DNA of 64,000 bases, taken from assembly GCA_030374765.1 (NCBI GenBank), contig JARGXX010000013.1, positions 744,001 to 808,000 of the forward strand. Direction: 5' to 3'. Position numbers and translations under genes: made by a program. The DNA is from Agarophyton chilense. Its lineage: Eukaryota > Rhodophyta > Florideophyceae > Gracilariales > Gracilariaceae. Of the stretch, positions 53,302-64,000 are shown piece after piece (within the stretch, counting starts at the first letter, position 1; each line of letters begins with the position of its first letter). The notes under the pieces were generated by a model, which ran no database searches, was not told the DNA's origin, and was given only the letters and a program-made list of their open reading frames with translations.

Positions 53302-54218
53302 TGTAGAGCAACGCCCAGTTAGGGGATACTTGAAGATGCAACTCATAGAATGAGGATTGAACCCTCCGAGGGTTATGACTATGATCCCCTCTAAGGTGTG
53401 CTGAGGTGGCACTGTTTTCTGGTTAGAGTTCGCCCATGAAGTGACAATTCGGATGGCCCATGGTTGGATTGGCCCCGTTATACACGTGGCTTAATTTTGG
53501 CACCGATTTTCGGATATTTGTTAGAACGTTGAACTTTTGGGCCCTGACAGTGGGATCTCCACGTGTATGGCCCTGAGCAGGTGTGCACTACTGTAGAGTT
53601 TAGTTAGTGGGCCCTACTTAGGGAGATGAGATCTGACGGTCCGAAGCTCAAAGTAAATGGTAACCAAGGTTGGTCTTCGATACCTTTAGAGGTTTTTCGT
53701 CGCCATCGTTTCGGCCTTACAACCCGGAACGGGCTCTGGTTAGCAACGCCTGCGTAGGGACACGACTCCACTTGGAGAGTGCCCACGTTTGGGTTCCGTG
53801 CAACCACCTCCTTGGGACCGCTCAGACGACCTGCGTGCACGATACCCCGTGGGGGTTCTGGTTACTTGTTGCGTGCTTTTTGTGTTTCCTTTCGAGGACA
53901 GGTTTTCGCCCCTGTATTGGGTTTCTTTTGTTGTTTCGCCCCTTTTCTGGTTCTCGGGTCCGGTGCCTGTTAGTGCCCGACCCTCGCCCCGTTTTTCCTC
54001 TTCGCCGGATTTTCCCCCATTCATTGGGATACCCATACCCATTCCCGATCCAACGGTTTCTACCCCTCACCTTTGTCGGTACTGCCGGAATCCCCCGTGG
54101 GAGTTACATCCCACACTACGGGGTAGAACGGAGGGCTCTGTCTCTGAGTCTGCCTCCCCCAGGGAGCAAGGCTTCGAACACCTTGAGAGCACTTCCCGTC
54201 GCCGGGTTTTGCTCCACA
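53302..54218 (+). repeat. 3' LTR of element C
   Basis: 917 bp, TGTAGAGC to GCTCCACA. It is one base longer than the 5' copy through a G-run change near 54120. It is followed by the target duplication and the resumed Tnp2-like frame. Confidence 0.93.
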
Positions 54219-54299
54219 GAGGCTGGCCTTTTTCACAAGACTCATAATTCGTTCTCTTTGAGAATGGTTAGTGGCGGACTTGGGCACAGCATGATATAA
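54219..54299 (+). pseudogene. Tnp2-like transposase, continuation after element C
   Basis: After one copy of the target duplication the frame broken at 42464 stays open to a stop at 54297-54299. That confirms that C landed inside this coding sequence. Confidence 0.5.
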
Positions 54300-54620
54300 G
54301 ATGGAGAGTATGTGCGTATGAAGCCAATAGCAGCGGTGGCTTCTGAGGGATAGGAGAACTCATTATGTGAATCAGGATGGGGTGCAGACGAGCATGAAGC
54401 AGACAGCTTGTCCGAAGATGGACCAGAACAACCACCGACAAGTATTTCTTCTTGCGATATGCAGGTCTTCGGTAGCAGTCGGTCCGTTGGTGGAGCAGAA
54501 CTTTTCCGTCAAGCACTAGCATAAGCACAGGAATGGTTGCCAATAACTGCACAGCAAGTCAGAATAATAAAGTTGGGATTTTTGCCCTTTTTGACAGTAA
54601 CTGACAGCGGTGGGTCCCTC

Positions 54621-55115
54621 ATGCTTGAGAGCTTTGATGAGTTCAAGCGTCGCTCGAGCCAGGGTACACAAAGAGCGCGTAAGCGTTGTTGGGTGGCCGC
54701 GCCCTTTGATTCGGACGTATCAATCCACTCTGGAGAACATTCTATCCCGGGAATGGATTTTCACGTATACTATAGGTATGTTGATGAATTACGGGACTTG
54801 AAAGCTACTTATCGATATCCAGGTGAGCAGATCACTCACAACAAAGCATTAAAGCTTGCACGAATTAACTGGGCTAATGGAATTCGAATTGATTCGTATA
54901 GCAGTCAGCCAAACTTACTGATTCAAGGACCACAAAGACGCGGAACCGTACATGATACTAGTACCAGCATTGAGATTCTGTCTTGCGTTAAGAGAAACAT
55001 TGGCTTCATTGACTACAATGGCCGATGGACCTTCTATGACCCCATCTATGACAAGATTTGCTGTAGCCGTGGTCCACAAGAATCTGGTATTCTACGAGGG
55101 GTTGTGCGCCTGTGA
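54621..55115 (+). pseudogene. probable C-terminal remnant of a DNA transposon protein
   Basis: 164 residues from the ATG at 54621, with the frame open further upstream. Content includes DFHVYYRYVDELRDL, ARINWANGIRIDSYSS, QRRGTVHDTSTSIE and FIDYNGRWTFYDP. I do not recognise it with certainty. It sits in the same strand order behind the Tnp2-like pieces, and such transposases often end with a small beta-rich domain, so it may be their tail. Confidence 0.35.
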
Positions 55116-55639
55116 CCTCAGAATGCTAGTTTAGGCGTCAAAAACGGACGAACTAAAATGGACAGAAAACCCATGAATTTTTTCGTATTTACAGTTCTAT
55201 ATTTTTTCAAAATAAATTCACTCATTCGAAGTTGCTAGTTTTTAGGGAAAATGAAGTGGCAAAAAGCTGTATAATCCGAAATTTTTGCGGGTCCCAATCA
55301 GGTGTGCAAACTATATCATTATGCATTTATTTAAAATTTTCTCTACTCTCACTCATGTTCGCCTAGTAGAAAATGAAGCCTGAAAATAGCAATAAATATC
55401 AAAATAGAAATAGAAATCTCGCACATCGGCGGCACAAAAGTCAAAATCCCAAATTACCACATTGTAGGTGTCAGCGCCCGCAGTCCGTCTCGACTCCTCC
55501 CCACAGCCCTGCATCACGTGAAATGCATGCCCCACAACTCTCCCCATATAATGCTTCACCGCACCCCATGCGCCATAACCTCTACGCCCCCTGCTTCTTT
55601 TTTCTTCTTCCGCATCAACGCGCCCCCGCATTTCACACC
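55116..55639. other. AT-rich to C-rich transition, no gene
   Basis: 55130-55370 is AT-rich without frames. From about 55400 the plus strand becomes strongly C-rich, which marks the start of the next transposon block. A boundary repeat was not found. Confidence 0.4.
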
Positions 55640-58600
55640 ATGCCTCGCTGCTGCTTCTCCCGTTATACCACCCCTGGCCTACAGCGCCACCAACGAAGGT
55701 GCCCTCACCGGCTCTCCCCCACAAAACGCACGCCCCCACCAACCATAAGCCACTTTCCCCACGCACAAAGCGCCACAAGTCCATTCCTCAACTGCACGCC
55801 CATCTCACCCCCTCAAACCGCCCCTCCGATAACATCCTCCTCGCATATGAGGAATCCTCCCACCACCAGCAACATGCCCTCTCCCTCTATACTGCAGACG
55901 CACACCACATCGCTAACAGTTCTCTCTGCTCCGTCTCATCCTCAGCCCCACTCCCTCATCCCCCGTTCACCCCCATCTTCGAACACCCAAAAGTAGAGCA
56001 GCTTTTCTTCTACATATCCATCATTACCGCCAATCTGGGCGACCGAAAAGCGGACGAGCTCATCGCCATACTCAACGATCTAAGTTTCTCCAAGTCAACC
56101 TTCCAGCGAACCATCTCCTCCGCCCGCAAATGCATCGTGCTCCAAGAAACCCTCTTCAAGCACTGCATCAGTTCCTTTCGCTTCGTCCCACACTCCATCA
56201 ACGACACTCTCCACCGCTTCTCCGCAACTGCTTACCTCAAAAACCCAATCGATGTCCTCAAACATCAGCTCACCCTCGCACACCATCACAGCACCTTCTT
56301 CCACCCCATCGCCCCAAAGTCCCAAGCCGGTTCCCTCGCCTTGTCTCACCGTATGTCCGCCTCTCTCGGACACAACGTCTTCCCTGCACTCAAGTCCGCC
56401 ATCAAGCAGTCCAAGAACGACAAGATCATATGGCACTGCCCCCACAAAACCGGAATGGATTCCTTCATCCGTTTAATCCTGCTCTACTCGGAAAAGTCCT
56501 CTATCTCCCTCAAACCCTCCTCCATAACCTCGTACGCCCTCTAAATCACATTCCCCAACTTCTCAGACTCCTTCAGACGAAAATACATCTCTCAAAACCT
56601 CACCCTCGTCTGTTACCTCCAAACCACCTTCTAACCCCCTGCATCTGCCCCCGAAGCAGACTTTATTCCTCGCTCGTCCGCAGATATCCATCGCGAAACA
56701 AGAATGGAACTCACAAAAGCAGCTATCAAAACTATCCTCCAGCCCCTTCTATCTTCCGGTCTCCTCGGCTTCCCCTTCCGCGACGCTCATAACATCCTTC
56801 GCCAATTTCACCCAGTCCTCTCAAGCTATTGTGCAAACATCTCCAAGGCCAAGGGCATCCTCCCCATCTTCCGCGTAACACGCCTCAAGAAACATTGCAA
56901 CAGATGTCTCCTCACTTGCTCCCTCCTCCACGAACCCTCTTACAACGCTCCCTCCTGCACCTCCCATCACACCTCCAAAACTCGAAAGCGGCACGCCTCT
57001 CTCCTCCATGACTCCGAACAGGCGCAACTCTTCCGAAAACCAAGAGTCGCCCGCACCAAGAAAGAGGAAGCACTCACAGCCCTCCAAGGAGTACCCCTCA
57101 CGAAATACAGCTCCATTCTCGAATCTTACTCTATCCACACCATCTGCCAAGAGTTCAACCCCTACAGCATTTTCGCAATTTGAACCCCTCCACAACTTAC
57201 ACCTCGGAATCTCCAAGCTGATGAAACTCACTGCCATCGAAAGGCTCAAGTCCGAATCTCTCTTCACCACAATCGGCCCTTCCAACACCTTCCGCTCTTT
57301 CATGTTCGTCTGCACCTCCATACTAAACCACTCAAAATCCATTCTCGCCGCTATCGAAGCTCACTCCCCCGCCCAAGGCCTCCGCATCAACTTCCCCATC
57401 TCCGACAGCGCTCGTAACCTCAACAAATTCTTCACTCCAGAAGGCATGCGCGGCATGCTCGAAGCCAAAGACCACCGCGCTCTCGACAAGGTCTTTTCCT
57501 TTATCGGCGCTTTCTTTGACAGATGCTGCAACGAAGTACAAACGGCCCCGATCACCACTGTCTTCACCAAATACACTGACCTCCTTGTCATGTCCATGCG
57601 CTACAAGACTGTCCCAGAATGAACAGAAGATACACTCTCAACACTAGAGGACCTCATTCGCTCCTTTAAACTCGCGGCGGTCACCACTCTCGGCCCTCAC
57701 CCCACCTCCAACCTCGGCCCCCTCAAGTTCCTCCTCCTCGATCACATCGTCGAAGATAATTGAAGATATGGCGGCCTCCGATTCAACGATGCTGGCATCT
57801 ACGAACACGCACACACCCTCTTCAAAGCTCATTACCGCCACACCTCGAAGCGACAATCCACCGCCCATACCGAAACCATCCGTGCCATCGACTGGTAACA
57901 CGCACTCCAACACTGGAACCCCATCCCCTCTCACCCTTCCCTTTCCTCCTCCTCCTCCCAAACTCCTCTCACACCCTGTCAGCCCCTCGTTGTCGTTGAC
58001 GGCAGAACCATACTACTCTCAGACCTCATCACCGCACACTGACTCCCCCGCCTCAACCCCCTCTCAGACCCATCTTCCCACAAAGACTTCTTCTTTCCAG
58101 ACACCATTTCCACCCTCTCACAAATAGGAACCACTGCACTCCCCTCTTTCATTACCCTCTCGCTCGAAACACTTTCCCTCCACGAGTACCACCCTGACAT
58201 CCGTCTCTTCCATCCCACTATAGCCAAGTCTGCGTACATCGTTGTTCGTTATATCCCCACATTGCAAGATTGCCGCCCGACACAAAACGAAATCGCACTC
58301 AACGATCCCCACCATCCCAGTTATTCAACGCATCTTCGCCGCTCCCTCCTTCGGTCCCTCCAAGTCTCTAAAGTTTTCACACATCATCGTCGCCTTCAAA
58401 ACCTCCTCCACCTCTTCCCTCAAAATCTGGGTGTGCAAACTCAACGCTCTCATTCGACCCTCACCAACAAACACCCCCAACACCTCCACCGAACTCGCAT
58501 TCGTTCGGTTCTTGGAGGTAGCCCCCCGAAGGGACAACATTGACCAAGCCCTCAACTGCATCTCCCTTCGCTGGGCCACGGACGACGAACACAACCACAC

Positions 58601-58960
58601 AGTGCACCCTGTACCCATCTCTTCAGCCTCAACCTCTGAAAACGTCTCCCCTTAGTTCTGTCTCTTCCCTTCTTTCTCAATCCTCGACTCCGTTCATATC
58701 CTCCGCGAGAACTACCCTCCTACCCCTTTCGCACCACTCCTCGACTGGCGCTACCACTGCTTCTACCTTAACCGTTTCTATCTGGACCCAGGTCCGAAAC
58801 CATTCATTAAACCGTCGCCTTCGTTCACGTATCCTAATACTCCTTGTGTTGCACCCACCGTTCCCAATTTTTCTCCCAGTGGCTTCTCCACTTCCCTTTC
58901 ACTCACTCTCTGGAAACAAGTAAAAACAATACTCTTTCGGTTGTCAGAGGCTCTGATGTA
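55640..58960 (+). pseudogene. large zinc-finger DNA transposase, decayed
   Basis: Plus-strand pieces that read as one protein of about 1000 residues with frameshifts. Start MPRCCFSRYTTPGLQRHQRRC is a C2H2/C2HC-like zinc finger. Then a helical region (55990-56540: VEQLFFYISIITANLGDRKADELIAI shortened; CPHKTGMDSFI at its end). Then a Cys pair (KKHCNRCLLTCSLLH), followed by EPLHNLHLGISKLMK at about 57185, the DxxHxLxLG-like motif of large fungal/algal DDE transposases. Then the GGLRFNDAGIYEHAHTLFK stretch at about 57770, with a stop just before it. The C-terminal part (58242-58960) has LKIWVCKLNALIRP and ends near RFYLDPGP. The family is unnamed here; Plavaka/KDZ-like is an inference from the order of motifs. 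Confidence 0.5.
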
Positions 58961-59125
58961 GCAATCTAGTACATCAACAAGACGTTTCGTCAAGTTGCCC
59001 ACATAGAATTACTCTTTCCCTGCAAGGTAGATCTCCCCAGATGAAAACATCCGAATTCCCACCGTTGCAACCCTCTCCGAATTACTTTCCAACCTCCTCC
59101 CTTCCTCCGCAAGAAACCCATAGTG

Positions 59126-61516
59126 CTAAAACTCCATGCCAGTCCTCTCCCTCACTACGTCCAAGGCCACCACCAAAATTCCCTCCACTGCGAGCGGTAA
59201 ATACTTACAGTATAAAGTAGACAACAGTAATTGCCTCTGGCCCCCGCGTTCAAGCTCTCTGTCAATCGCCGCAACAACGCAAGTAATCCACACATCCAGT
59301 GTTGCGAGATGAATCACCGTCCCATCCACGTACTGATTCTCCCCGTCCTTTTCAACCCTAACATCGTACGCCATAAATTCCTCCAGCACTTCCACCACAA
59401 CTCCATTCATAAAGTAGAAATCTCCATCATCAAATGTTCTGAAAGGCGGAAAAGCCCTCGAACCCGAATACATCAGATCTTCACCCCGGCGAATGCGCCA
59501 TGCCGATAGCCTCCTTGGTTCACCCTCATCACCCACCCAAAACTTCTCCCGTGCCTCTTCCAGTTACTTCTTCAATTCCATTCCGAGCTCCGTGTCCTCC
59601 TGCAACATCACACGTCGCGCAATCAAGCCATAACCGAGCAGCCCAAACAGTCTGTCATGTGCACCTCGCTTTCGGTCCCCTACCACATCACTCAGCGTCC
59701 TTCTCATCCCCTGTCTTAAACATATATTCTCACTCATCTCCTTGACGCACTCCTCCTTCCTCCCCGCAGTCGTTATGGATTCCCACCGTTTCTCTTTCAC
59801 CTTCGTGCGCACAACATACTTCAGCAACGGATCGCTTCCCCCTTTAAATGACGGCGTGTACGCCCTCATCTCTGTCGCCACCTGAAACGGACAATTCGGT
59901 ACTATCTCGTTTGGCCCTACCACAAAAACACTCTCTTCGTTTTGCACCCCAACCGTCTTCTTTCGATTCATCCAATTCCTTGCTACTACCTTGGTCTTGA
60001 AGCAGAGATCCGACGTCTCCAGCTTTGCATAATGTAGAATCCTGTCATATACATACCGTGCAAACCCATAGAAGCTCTCCTGTACTCAAATGTCATACTT
60101 ACGTCGCTTCGTCATCTCTCCCGATCAACGCCCTTTCCCTCCCACTTTCAGAGTGTTCAACGATTCCCTCAAGCTCTCCACCATCACATTCTGTCCATTT
60201 ACCTCCCCCCACAAGCGATCCACTTCCTTCTGGGTCAATTTCAGACTAACCATCACAATAAAGTAATCATCCTTCACCTTACTCAACTCCCCCTTCAAAA
60301 CATTCACCTTCTGAACCAAAGCACTACGTGGTAAGATAATGACATCCTCCTCCAAAACCTCTGCACCCTATTCCTTGTTCTTTGTAACATAACGTCCTCT
60401 TGCGCTTTCAACTCTACTTTGGTCACCCATAGCAGTCCTCGCTGCCATTACGGATACTGTTCTCGCTCTTGTAACACACATGCCATCTGTAGTCTTTGAT
60501 CTCCTTCTACAGCCAGTTCCCTGTTCTCCACCAGACGCACTTACAAAATGCACTCCCAAAACACGAGGCCCTTCTTGCCTTCCTTCTGCTACTATATTCT
60601 CGTATTCCACTCCTCTTGTTCGCCGGGCTTCTATTACTCGACCTGTTTCTCGTCTTTCCGAAGATTCTCTTGTGAGATCTACTTCTACAGCGGTTTCCTC
60701 GCGTTGCTAATTATTCCTCGCGACCCTGGCTTCGTACTCAACCCTGTCTTCTAATCGGACGAATGTCCTATCCTGTTCATCTTCCCTAGTACGTGTGATC
60801 TCTGCGTGGTCAGCTGCGCGTCTGGTCCCGGCTCCAATACCCCTCTCGATATCACCTGCTACCCCTGTTCGGATTCGTATGGTACGGTGAGATGTTGCTA
60901 TCCTTCGCTTCGAATCTCATTTTCATAATAACTGCGGCTCCTGTCGCCGTGCTGAATCTTTCGCATCGCTTCTCGACTTCCCTTTCCGTTTCTTCTCACC
61001 ATCTCCTATTATTTCATCCTCAATCTCCTCAATCATTGCATCTGCACATGTCTCAACGAGCGTTTTCTCTTTTGCAACCGGTTCAGTAGCTTTCCTTACC
61101 TCTTTCACACCATCACGGCGAGTTTTAGAAGTTCTTCCTTTCCGACCACCTCAACGTCCTCCCCGCACTGAACCAACACTCACAACTTTTGGATTTCCGA
61201 TCTGCATTGCGGGCATCTTCTCAACGCCCGCGTTCTGTCTTCGAGTCACTTTCTAGCCATTGTTGACGTTCGGAATCGCGGAAATCTCCTCACTTACCGT
61301 TTCCTCCGAACAACCCCCATCGTCGCAAAGCCTTGCGTCTCTCACACTCCTTAGCCAACTTCTCGGCGGGTCTTCTCTACAACCGCCGGCGCCACATCTT
61401 TCCCTCTCAGAGTCACGGCGCTGGTACTTGTAATCTTCAAGCATCAGGTGCACCGGATGTACGGCAAGATGCCGCACATCCGGTGCACCTGACGCTCTCT
61501 TCCTCTTCAACACCAT
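59126..61516 (-). pseudogene. second, convergent ORF of the same C-rich transposon block
   Basis: Minus-strand coding traces from 61516 (ATG) down to 59126. They include a basic/acidic N-terminal region (IEEIEDEIIGDGEKKRKGK near 61000), a coiled-coil segment (60355-60125, LTQKEVDRLWGEV), and a folded C-terminal region of about 280 residues (59971-59126) broken by one in-frame TAA at 59564-59566. A GT-AG intron of 61 nt (60043-60103, donor GTAAGT) would join ALIGRDDEAT to ILHYAKLETSD in one frame. No known domain. Convergent with the transposase, which suggests a two-gene transposon. Confidence 0.4.
61444..61492. repeat. strong hairpin (inverted repeat)
   Basis: Arms of 17 bp, TCAGGTGCACCGGATGT (61444-61460) and its exact complement (61476-61492). 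One mismatch follows, then four more pairs (CGGC/GCCG) around a 5-nt loop AAGAT. It lies near the outer edge of the C-rich transposon block. Confidence 0.8.
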
Positions 61517-61599
61517 TCGATATTACCAATGGTAGCCGTGGAAGCAGTTTTAAAGCCGACAGCGGCGGGCCATTCAAATATCACGCTACTTATTCCTCG

Positions 61600-62721
61600 C
61601 GAAAAAAGTAGAATATTACAGGAATGAAAAGCTGCAAACGATTGCCCCCCTCTGAAATTGACTGTGAGATTCGGCAAGTTGGGGTTTCATCTTCAGAAAT
61701 TATCTCATCTTTTTCATCGTCTTCGTACGAAAACTCTATAATATGATTGTATGAATTCCGTACGGTTCCGCCAAACCTAAGCATAATTTCGTTCATGGAT
61801 TTCATAAGTCTACGTTGAATGTAACCTGTTTCTGCAGTTTTCACTGCTGTATCTATCAGACCTTCTTGCACTCCCATAGCGTGAAAGAAAGAATTCGAAG
61901 GAGTGAATCCCCGCTACTAGGAGTTCTCCACAAAACCACGACTCTCTAGACCAAGGTCATCAAGCACGAACTGAAGAATGGTTCTGCGGTTGAAGCCGTA
62001 AAATATTCGATTGCTCTCAACGTTTTGACGGCCTACGCACGCACAAATTTGGGAAGTGTTGATGAACGAATCTTTGGTTCCAGCGCTTACCATTCTTTTG
62101 ATGTTGTTAGACTTCAGTATCTACTCTTCAGCGGAAGAACCTGAATTATCACAGGCACCATTGAGCACTTTGTTGACCTCTGTTTCGAAAGATTCCATCA
62201 TAACTTTTCCTGGGAGAAAGGTCAACTCTTTCTGTTGAGCTTTCCTTACGAGATTTTTCATGTCATCCTTTGCATTCTGGATCGTTTTAATGACAAATCG
62301 CATAGTATCTTTATCGGCAATGGTGTCATCAATTCCAATATAATAGCGCCTATGCAGAACGTAGTGGTATACTAAAACCTGAATTTCTGAAATCATCTTG
62401 TTGGTTACGCTTCGTTCAAATTCTTTCCAAATATCGTGAATTAAATCATTTGCAGAAGTATCTGAAGTCCTACGGTCAACGATTACACAGATATGTTCTC
62501 CTCTGGAGATGTACACCTTTGTGTCTCCTGGTAAGATGTAAGGCTTTTCTTCTTCCAGGTGAGTCAAATTGAAGCGTATGAAATATACAGCCGGTAGCAC
62601 GAGAAAAAACCCGTCTTCCTGTCCATGGAGGTCTCGAATTGTATATAGTTGGTTCTGGAACAATTCCATCCCAATTGTTGAAATGCATGGGTAAATTCAT
62701 AACTAAATCCCTTTCCAGAAA
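61600..62721 (-). pseudogene. RPB1: RNA polymerase II largest subunit (RPB1) fragment, pseudogene
   Basis: Minus strand. Recognisable pieces in order: FLERDLVMNLPMHF and RPPWTGRRVFS (62721-62600, one frame); PGDTKVYI, IGIDDTIADKDTM, ESFETEVNKVLN and GSSAEE (62570-62121, second frame); then [21 protein letters not shown] and FFHAMG; then [19 protein letters not shown] with VRNS at 61870-61745. This covers the pore/funnel to bridge-helix part of RPB1. It contains a frameshift near 62600 and in-frame TAG codons at about 62118 and 61917-61922, and ends abruptly near 61600 at the transposon block. A full RPB1 gene must exist elsewhere. Conservation is high, so decay is recent, or the source is a divergent paralogue. 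Confidence 0.8.
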
Positions 62722-64000
62722 AGGTTTTCGTTGTGTGAGGGGCCAAATGCAGGGGCGCAGTGTGTGGTGTGTCGCGGTGGTGTGTTTTAGCCATGTTTCT
62801 GTTATGGTAAAGACGTCTGGGTTGAAGTATGTCTGAGGGTTCTTGCAGAGGTAGAAATCTCTGAGTCGCCAAAGGATTTGAGCAGGTTTTCGACTGTAGT
62901 CCATCCAGTGTGTGGGTGAAAATTTTATTCAAAAATTATGCCTACATCAATTGAGTTTTCTAGAGTCTCCCAATAATGTTCTCACTTCAACTTCACGCTC
63001 TGTTTTAGACACAGACATTCCCTCCACTCACGTCCACGACGTTTGCCTGCGCGAGTGTGGCTGGACTTGAATAAGCAGCAGCAGCTTTTATGTACGACCA
63101 TTCGTTTAGACGGGAAAGAGCAGCCTTGAGAAAATTCGAACACGTGTTCGTCATAATACGACTCGGAGTAATATATGTAGGAGAGACTTTCTATATTTAG
63201 CACAGACTCTCGAGATGAATGCGAAGCATTTGCATCAGTTGGGTTGACCCGCGCAGAATGTCGCCTTGACGCGCACAGAGTCTCACCGTACGATTCTTAT
63301 TACATTGCGAGTTCGTCGTAGCCGATAGCGAGGTGCATTGTGAGGTGGTCGCGCACCTTAGACCAGATGACAAGGAGAAGTATTTCGACAAAAAATGGCT
63401 TCAGAAGCCGCTCAGAAAAGACATTATCGTACCGAAGTGCCTTCATTCACAGTTTCTGGCCATATTCCCCTTCAAGGTTTCCAAAGGACTGCCGAAAAAG
63501 GGTGACCTCCGCGTATGCATCGGCAATAATTTTGTCGGTGACATACGTAGTCAATAAGAAGTTTAATACTTCCGAATACGTTTTAAGGGATTTGCAGCGC
63601 TGTATGTATGAAACGCCGGACTTTCCCAGAATTCAAGATTGAAACAGAATGTGGGCTGGCCTAGTATGGGAAAACTGGAAACAACAGAGCGCTGCCACTT
63701 AAGCATTTTCGTTCTGGTTGAATGTAGTAATCAATAGCTGGAAAAAGTTCAAAATAGATATCGGATGTGAGCCAGAAAAAAATTTTGCCTTCATTTGGAC
63801 AGTAATGTTTTTCTGGCAACGTAGGATTTTTAGAGCCACGCGAGAATCGTAAAAATAGGACCGGATACAGAGATGGTACGTGTGGTAGTTCATCACATAG
63901 GTAAACAGCTCGCTCAAGAGATTGATGCACGTAAGTGCCGATATATCCTAGTAGGAACGATACCATTTGGAATCGCTAAATGCAATACTACTTTAGTCAG
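62722..64000. other. no certain gene
   Basis: 62788-62904 (minus) contains NPDVFTITETWL, resembling the LINE endonuclease motif, but nothing else supports a LINE. Frames at 63333-63642 (plus) and 63661-63966 (minus) are short and unrecognised. The stretch is AT-rich. Confidence 0.4.

Larger units (their letters stand above)
42465..54218 (+). mobile_element. Ty3/gypsy chromovirus family C
   Basis: Complete 11.75-kb element. LTRs are 42465-43380 (916 bp) and 53302-54218 (917 bp), beginning TGTAGAGC and ending GCTCCACA, with about 20 visible differences (over 2 percent). Target duplication gagga/gaggc (42460-42464 and 54219-54223) matches at 4 of 5 bases. Gene order: PBS, gag, pol (-1 frame) with chromodomain, an intact antisense ORF on the minus strand, then PPT. 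It is inserted into the Tnp2-like transposase. Pol has a frameshift and two nonsense codons. Confidence 0.94.

Noticed and set aside
55373-55996. 207-residue Pro/Ser/His-rich ORF as a separate gene
   Set aside because: Only the zinc-finger start (55640 onward) makes sense; the rest is an out-of-frame reading of the C-rich transposase region.
56095-57342. Long minus-strand ORFs opposite the C-rich transposase
   Set aside because: They are antisense shadows rich in Glu/Gly/Val produced by the C-rich plus strand; the plus strand carries the recognisable motifs.

Overview
Nuclear DNA of a eukaryote that looks like a red alga. A florideophyte of the Chondrus type is my best guess, because host genes are intronless, single-exon and compact, and are separated by large blocks of nested transposons. 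This is inference; no species marker was seen. No rRNA, tRNA or CRISPR array was recognised.

Layout. (1) 1-788: tail of a decayed hAT-like transposase. (2) 789-23949: Ty3/gypsy chromovirus family B (+ strand, 864-bp LTRs). Its 5' LTR is split by a complete younger chromovirus, family A (1509-12399, - strand, 1179-bp LTRs, perfect 5-bp target duplication cctcc). Its 3' part is split by a solo LTR of B's own family in inverted orientation (21194-22056, target duplication cctac). (3) 23950-25746: decayed pogo/Tigger-like transposon. (4) 26432-32018: three intact host genes, all on the - strand: a MAP kinase with a TDY activation loop, a 7-dehydrocholesterol reductase, and an F-box-like protein with two zinc-binding beta-tent-like modules. 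(5) 32019-40109: mostly AT-rich and gene-poor, with one hypothetical gene and some decayed ORFs. (6) 40110-55115: a Tnp2/Plavaka-like DNA transposon, broken open by a third chromovirus, family C (42465-54218, + strand, about 917-bp LTRs). (7) 55370-61520: a pyrimidine-rich block with a decayed large transposase on + and a convergent decayed ORF on -. (8) 61600-62721: an RNA polymerase II largest-subunit (RPB1) pseudogene fragment. The right end is unassigned.

The most interesting content is in the three chromovirus families. Each has LTR - gag - (-1 frame) pol with protease, RT, RNase H, integrase and chromodomain - then a long ORF on the OPPOSITE strand between pol and the 3' LTR. The three antisense proteins are clearly homologous and resemble nothing I recognise. 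It is nearly intact in B apart from the solo-LTR split, intact in C, and broken in A even though A is the youngest insertion.

Other signals in these elements: in-frame -1 slippery heptamers at each gag end; three tandem hairpin units with compensatory base changes in LTR-A; dense short perfect hairpins in family B LTR and coding DNA; a 13-base polypurine-tract motif repeated inside C and B; and a shared unusual primer-binding site.
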